DNA from: CAYSLZ01 sp964468355
GTDB lineage: Bacteria; Patescibacteriota; Microgenomatia; UBA12405; JAHJSD01
NCBI GenBank assembly: GCA_964468355.1
Contig: CAYXSV010000026.1
Coordinates: 1 to 15,396, forward strand
Direction of reading: 5' to 3'
Length of the DNA stretch: 15,396 nt
A model generated the notes under the pieces. The model was not told the origin of the DNA. It worked only from the letters and a program-made list of their open reading frames with translations, and did not search any database. Of the stretch, positions 11,920 to 15,396 are shown piece by piece (the first letter of the stretch is position 1; each line of letters opens with the position of its first letter). The translations under genes and the position numbers were made by a program.

Positions 11920-13647
11920 ATGAATGTTTATAACTCAGAAATTGCTGAAAAATTTGAACTGGTCGCTGACATTTTAGAATTAAAGGACGCAAACCAGTTC
12001 CGGGTAAGAGCATACCGCGAAGCGGCAAATACAATTAGAAATCACTCACGCCAAATGCAGGATTTAATTCAAGAAGGTAAAGATTTGACAAATTTGGCGG
12101 GAATAGGCAAGGATTTGGCTGAAAAAATTGCCGAAATAATTGAAACCGGAAAACTAAAACAACTCAATGATTTAAAAAACAAAACTCCCGCCGGCTTAGC
12201 CGAACTGCTTAACATTGAAGGCCTGGGCCCGAAAAGGGTTAAGAGGTTTTATCAAGAGTTAAATATTGAAACCGTTAAGGACCTGGAAAAGGCAATAAAA
12301 AACGACGAAATTAAAAAACTTGACGGCTTCGGCGACAAAAGCCAACAAAACATTAAAGAAGCACTGGAAAGATATAAAAACCGCCAAGCCAATCAACGAG
12401 TAAATATTTCAAAAGCTGAGCAAATAATTAATCCGCTAATAAATTATTTAAAAAATATTAAAGAAGCGGAAAAAGTCAAAGTCGCCGGCAGTTATCGACG
12501 GAAACAAGAAACAATCGGCGATTTCGACATTTTAGTAACTTCGAAAAATAAAAAGAAAATTATGCAGCATTTCGTTGAATACGACGAAATTAAAAAAATC
12601 ATTGCCCAAGGTGAAACGAAATCAACAATTAAATTAAGAACCGGAATTCAAGTTGACCTAAGAGTAGTCCCTCCTGAAAGCTACGGCGCTGCTCTTCTTT
12701 ATTTTACTGGGTCAAAACAGCATAATATTGAATTAAGAAATCTTGCCTTAAACAAAAACCGGAAATTAAATGAATACGGGGTATTTAACCAAAAAGGGAA
12801 AAAAATCGCCGGTAAAACAGAAGAAGAAATTTATCAGCTTTTCAATGCACAATTTATTCCCCCGGAATTAAGAGAGGCGCGAGGTGAACTTGAAGCCGCC
12901 CGGCAAAACAAACTGCCAAATTTAATCACTGTTGATGACTTAAAAGGCGACCTTCAAATGCATACAACCGACAGTGACGGCCGGTATTCCATTGAAGAAA
13001 TGATTCAAGCGGCTGTTGATTTAGACCATAAATACATCGCGATTACCGACCATTCGGCATACATGGGAATTACTCAGGGATTGGATGAAAAGAATTTACA
13101 AAAACAAATAGAAAAAATTAAAAAGCTGGATAAAAAATATAACAAAATCCGGGTTTTAGCCGGTATAGAAGCAGATGTTAAAGAAGACGGCAGTTTGGAT
13201 TTAAAGAATAATATTCTTAAAAAACTGGATATTGTTCTCGGTTCACTACATACAAAAACCAACCTTCCACGAAAAAAACAAACAAAAAGAATAATTACCG
13301 CTTTTAAAAATCCTTACCTAAATATTCTTTCCCATCCCACCGGCCGGATAATTAATAAGCGCAAACCAATGAGTTTTGATTTTGAAAAAGTTATAAAAGC
13401 AGCTGAAAAAAATAAAATCGCCTTAGAAATAAATGCTCATCCTTCCCGGCTGGATATTAATGATGTTCAGGCAAAAATGGCTAAAGAGGCCGGTTTGAAA
13501 ATTGCCATTTCAACTGACGCTCACTGGGCAGAAGAATTAAAGAACCTAAAATATGGAATTTACCAGGCCCGACGCGGCTGGATTGAACCGGAAGACGTCA
13601 TTAACTCCTGGGAGCTAAATGATTTGTTAAAATTCTTAAAAAAATGA
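11920..13647 (+). CDS. polX: Family X DNA polymerase with C-terminal PHP domain (PolX)
   Basis: A 575-residue protein. The N-terminal domain has three helix-hairpin-helix motifs: LAGIGKDLAEKI (59-70), NIEGLGPKRVKRF (98-110) and LDGFGDKSQQNI (134-145). The nucleotidyltransferase site has GSYRR (190-194), Asp 201 and Asp 203 in GDFDI, and Asp 246 in IQVDLR; YFTGS (261-265) lies in the thumb. The PHP domain (about 340-575) has His 348, Asp-His 377-378, Glu 417, His 443, His 472, His 507 and Asp-x-His 533-535. In its first motif the usual HxH is Q-M-H. PolX fills short DNA gaps, and its PHP domain supplies 3'-5' exonuclease or AP-endonuclease activity in characterised bacteria. Its stop overlaps the ligA start (ATGA), so gap filling and sealing are made together. 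Confidence 0.95.
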   Translation: MNVYNSEIAEKFELVADILELKDANQFRVRAYREAANTIRNHSRQMQDLIQEGKDLTNLAGIGKDLAEKIAEIIETGKLKQLNDLKNKTPAGLAELLNIEGLGPKRVKRFYQELNIETVKDLEKAIKNDEIKKLDGFGDKSQQNIKEALERYKNRQANQRVNISKAEQIINPLINYLKNIKEAEKVKVAGSYRRKQETIGDFDILVTSKNKKKIMQHFVEYDEIKKIIAQGETKSTIKLRTGIQVDLRVVPPESYGAALLYFTGSKQHNIELRNLALNKNRKLNEYGVFNQKGKKIAGKTEEEIYQLFNAQFIPPELREARGELEAARQNKLPNLITVDDLKGDLQMHTTDSDGRYSIEEMIQAAVDLDHKYIAITDHSAYMGITQGLDEKNLQKQIEKIKKLDKKYNKIRVLAGIEADVKEDGSLDLKNNILKKLDIVLGSLHTKTNLPRKKQTKRIITAFKNPYLNILSHPTGRIINKRKPMSFDFEKVIKAAEKNKIALEINAHPSRLDINDVQAKMAKEAGLKIAISTDAHWAEELKNLKYGIYQARRGWIEPEDVINSWELNDLLKFLKK

Positions 13648-15396
13648 ACGAAAAGCCAAAAGAAAAAATTGAACAACTACGCAATAAAATCCGCTACCAC
13701 AATTACCGCTATTATGTTGAAAATAACCCGGTAATTTCTGACGCCGAATATGATAACTTAAAAGAAGAACTTCGTCGGTTGGAAGAAAAATATCCGGAAT
13801 TGAAAACACCCGATTCACCCACACAACGAGTCGGCGATCAACCAGTTGATAAGCTAAAAACCGTAGAACATCCGACGCCAATGCTCAGTTTACAAGCTGA
13901 GCGAAAAAAAGACGAAGTTAAAGAAGCTTGGGACAGGTTGAAAAAAAATATTAAAGGAGATTTTGAATTAACCGCTGAACCAAAATATGACGGATTAGCC
14001 GTTGAACTTATTTATGAAAAAGGCAAATTAACTCAAGCGGCAACAAGAGGCGACGGCCAAAAAGGTGACGAGATAACCAAAAATATAAAAACAATTCAGG
14101 AAGTGCCCCTCGTTCTGCTTGATTCAAAAAAAAGAAATACGCCTGATAAGTTAATTGTCAGGGGAGAAGTTTACATGAGAAAAGATGAGTTTAAAGAGTA
14201 TAACAAAGAAAGGCAGGAAAAGGGCCAAGAACCATTTGCCAATCCCCGAAATGCCGCCGCCGGTTCATTAAGACAACTTGATCCGCAAATTACAGCAAAA
14301 AGGCCCCTACATCTCTTTTTTTATGAAATTAACAATGCTTCAGAAATCGGCTTCAAAACACATTTGGAGGCAATTAAGGCCCTTTCCGGCTGGGGTTTAA
14401 AAACTAACTTGGAAAACATAGATATTTGTAAAAACTTCACTGAACTGATCGATTACTATCAAAAAATGGAAAAACGCCGCGATAATTTGGCCTACGAAAT
14501 AGACGGGGTGGTTTATAAAGTCAATAATTTGGAAATTCAGCAAAAATTAGGTTACCGCGCAAACAGTCCCCGGTACGCGTTTGCTTACAAATTTAAACCG
14601 CAAAGAATAACAACTCAACTCCAAAATGTCCACTTTCAAGTAGGTAGAACCGGAAAGATTACCCCGGTGGCGCTTTTAAAACCGGTAAACCTCGGCGGGG
14701 TAAAAATTTCACGTGCTACTCTTCATAACTTTGATGAAATTTATAAAAAAGACATCAAAATTGGTGATACGGTTTTAATAGAAAGAGCCGGAGACGTTAT
14801 TCCTTATGTTGTTAAACCGATTAAAGAACAGCGTGACGGGAGAGAAGAAAAAATTAAAATCCCCGAAAAGTGCCCGGTTTGCAAAACTCAAGTTACGATC
14901 AGCGGAGACCAAAAACATGTCCGCTGTCCAAATATCAACTGCCCGGCTCAATTAAAAGAAAGCTTGGCCCACTTTACCAGCCGAACGGCAATGAATATTG
15001 AAGGCGTCGGCGGTAAAATTGCTCAAAAACTGGTTGATGAAAATTTGGTTAACAACCTTGCCGATTTATATTATTTGGATAAAAAAGATTTAATTCCGTT
15101 GGAAAAGTTCGCCGAAAAATCAGCTGATAATCTTATTGAAGAAATCAAAAACAGCAAGGACCAGGAACTACCTAATTTTATCTACGGGCTTGGAATTCCT
15201 CAAGTCGGCCAAAAAACAGCCCAAAATTTGGCCAAGAATTTTGAAACTTTGGAAAATTTAAAAAAGGCTGACCAAGAAACCCTAGAAAACATACCGGACA
15301 TCGGCCCGAAAGTTGCCCAAGAAATTATCAACTTTTTTGACAGCAAAGATAATTTAGTCATGATTAACCGAATGAAAAAATCCGGGTTAAAACTGT
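13644..15396 (+). CDS. ligA: NAD+-dependent DNA ligase LigA, C-terminus beyond window
   Basis: 584 codons are visible; the frame runs off the right edge. The N-terminal NAD-binding domain has HNYRYYVENNPVISDAEYD and DSPTQRVG. The adenylated Lys is residue 114 in EPKYDG, followed by TRGDG, RGEVYM, FANPRNAAAGSLRQ, EIDGVVYKV and YAFAYKFKP, the remaining nucleotidyltransferase motifs. The OB fold has VGRTGKITPVA. A four-Cys zinc finger (CPVC...RCPNINCP) and helix-hairpin-helix region (IEGVGGKIAQKL, GIPQVGQKTAQ, PDIGPKVAQ) follow. Only the last HhH part and BRCT domain are missing. It joins nicks using NAD+ in replication and repair. The block after MLSL reads QAERKKDE rather than the commoner DNAF. 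The ATG overlaps the polymerase TGA, with no Shine-Dalgarno, so translation is coupled. Confidence 0.97.
   Translation, partial: MNEKPKEKIEQLRNKIRYHNYRYYVENNPVISDAEYDNLKEELRRLEEKYPELKTPDSPTQRVGDQPVDKLKTVEHPTPMLSLQAERKKDEVKEAWDRLKKNIKGDFELTAEPKYDGLAVELIYEKGKLTQAATRGDGQKGDEITKNIKTIQEVPLVLLDSKKRNTPDKLIVRGEVYMRKDEFKEYNKERQEKGQEPFANPRNAAAGSLRQLDPQITAKRPLHLFFYEINNASEIGFKTHLEAIKALSGWGLKTNLENIDICKNFTELIDYYQKMEKRRDNLAYEIDGVVYKVNNLEIQQKLGYRANSPRYAFAYKFKPQRITTQLQNVHFQVGRTGKITPVALLKPVNLGGVKISRATLHNFDEIYKKDIKIGDTVLIERAGDVIPYVVKPIKEQRDGREEKIKIPEKCPVCKTQVTISGDQKHVRCPNINCPAQLKESLAHFTSRTAMNIEGVGGKIAQKLVDENLVNNLADLYYLDKKDLIPLEKFAEKSADNLIEEIKNSKDQELPNFIYGLGIPQVGQKTAQNLAKNFETLENLKKADQETLENIPDIGPKVAQEIINFFDSKDNLVMINRMKKSGLKL

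Noticed and set aside
13636..13881. Minus-strand open frame opposite the ligA start
   Set aside because: It is antisense to the conserved LigA N-terminal domain.
1..15396. Alternative genetic code with TGA as Gly or Trp
   Set aside because: TGA ends the ZIP, 5'-nucleotidase and PolX genes at the expected places, and the ATGA overlaps require TGA to be a stop.
1..15396. CRISPR arrays, tRNAs, rRNAs, insertion sequences or prophage genes
   Set aside because: No regularly spaced repeats, cloverleaf sequence, transposase or phage protein was seen.

Overview
This low-GC bacterial window uses the standard bacterial code: TGA ends several genes, including inside ATGA start/stop overlaps, so it is not the TGA=Gly code. 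Compact spacing, many small proteins with a single N-terminal membrane anchor and a low-complexity linker (LytR_C, Gmad2 and others), an RRM protein and frequent leaderless starts suggest a Candidate Phyla Radiation/Patescibacteria genome or a relative. No marker gene such as 16S rRNA is present, so this is an inference. There are no rRNAs, tRNAs, CRISPR arrays, transposases or phage genes.

Layout. On the minus strand, 1-798 is a metallophosphoesterase running off the left edge. It overlaps a membrane-anchored LytR_C-domain protein (761-1231), which is preceded by an RRM RNA-binding protein (1270-1539), a small anchored protein (1651-1992) and a PQQ-type sugar dehydrogenase (2001-3131). A perfect 32-bp palindrome (3203-3234) separates these from a second minus-strand block, read in the order OmpR-type response regulator (4824-5492), histidine kinase (3822-4817) and a secreted DUF2680-like protein with a Cys/Gly-rich tail (3254-3706). 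A TauE/SafE permease (5603-6406) is divergent from the regulator. The short gap between them holds two extended -10 promoters and a PhoB/OmpR-like direct repeat.

Next on the minus strand are a Gmad2-domain protein (6403-7314, converging tail to tail with the permease), a membrane-anchored Clp-fold serine protease (7381-8223), and a 5'-nucleotidase plus ZIP metal transporter pair (8991-10457, 8251-8994) joined by ATGA. The strand switches at about 10460-10560. Plus-strand genes are a COG2509-like FAD oxidoreductase (10561-11892), a family X DNA polymerase with a PHP domain (11920-13647) and NAD+-dependent DNA ligase LigA (13644 to the window end, incomplete). The last two overlap by ATGA and form a probable gap-filling/ligation repair unit.

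Expression. Two translation-initiation classes are visible. Several genes have a -10 hexamer 6-9 nt before the start codon, implying leaderless or nearly leaderless mRNAs. Two genes (RRM and DUF2680-like) instead carry a perfect AGGAGGTG Shine-Dalgarno. The most system-like region is 3254-6406: a two-component system with a CX4C motif in its kinase ATP lid, a Cys-rich secreted partner, a divergent anion permease and a candidate autoregulatory box. No stretch over 300 bases lacks a gene; the longest gap is about 115 bases.
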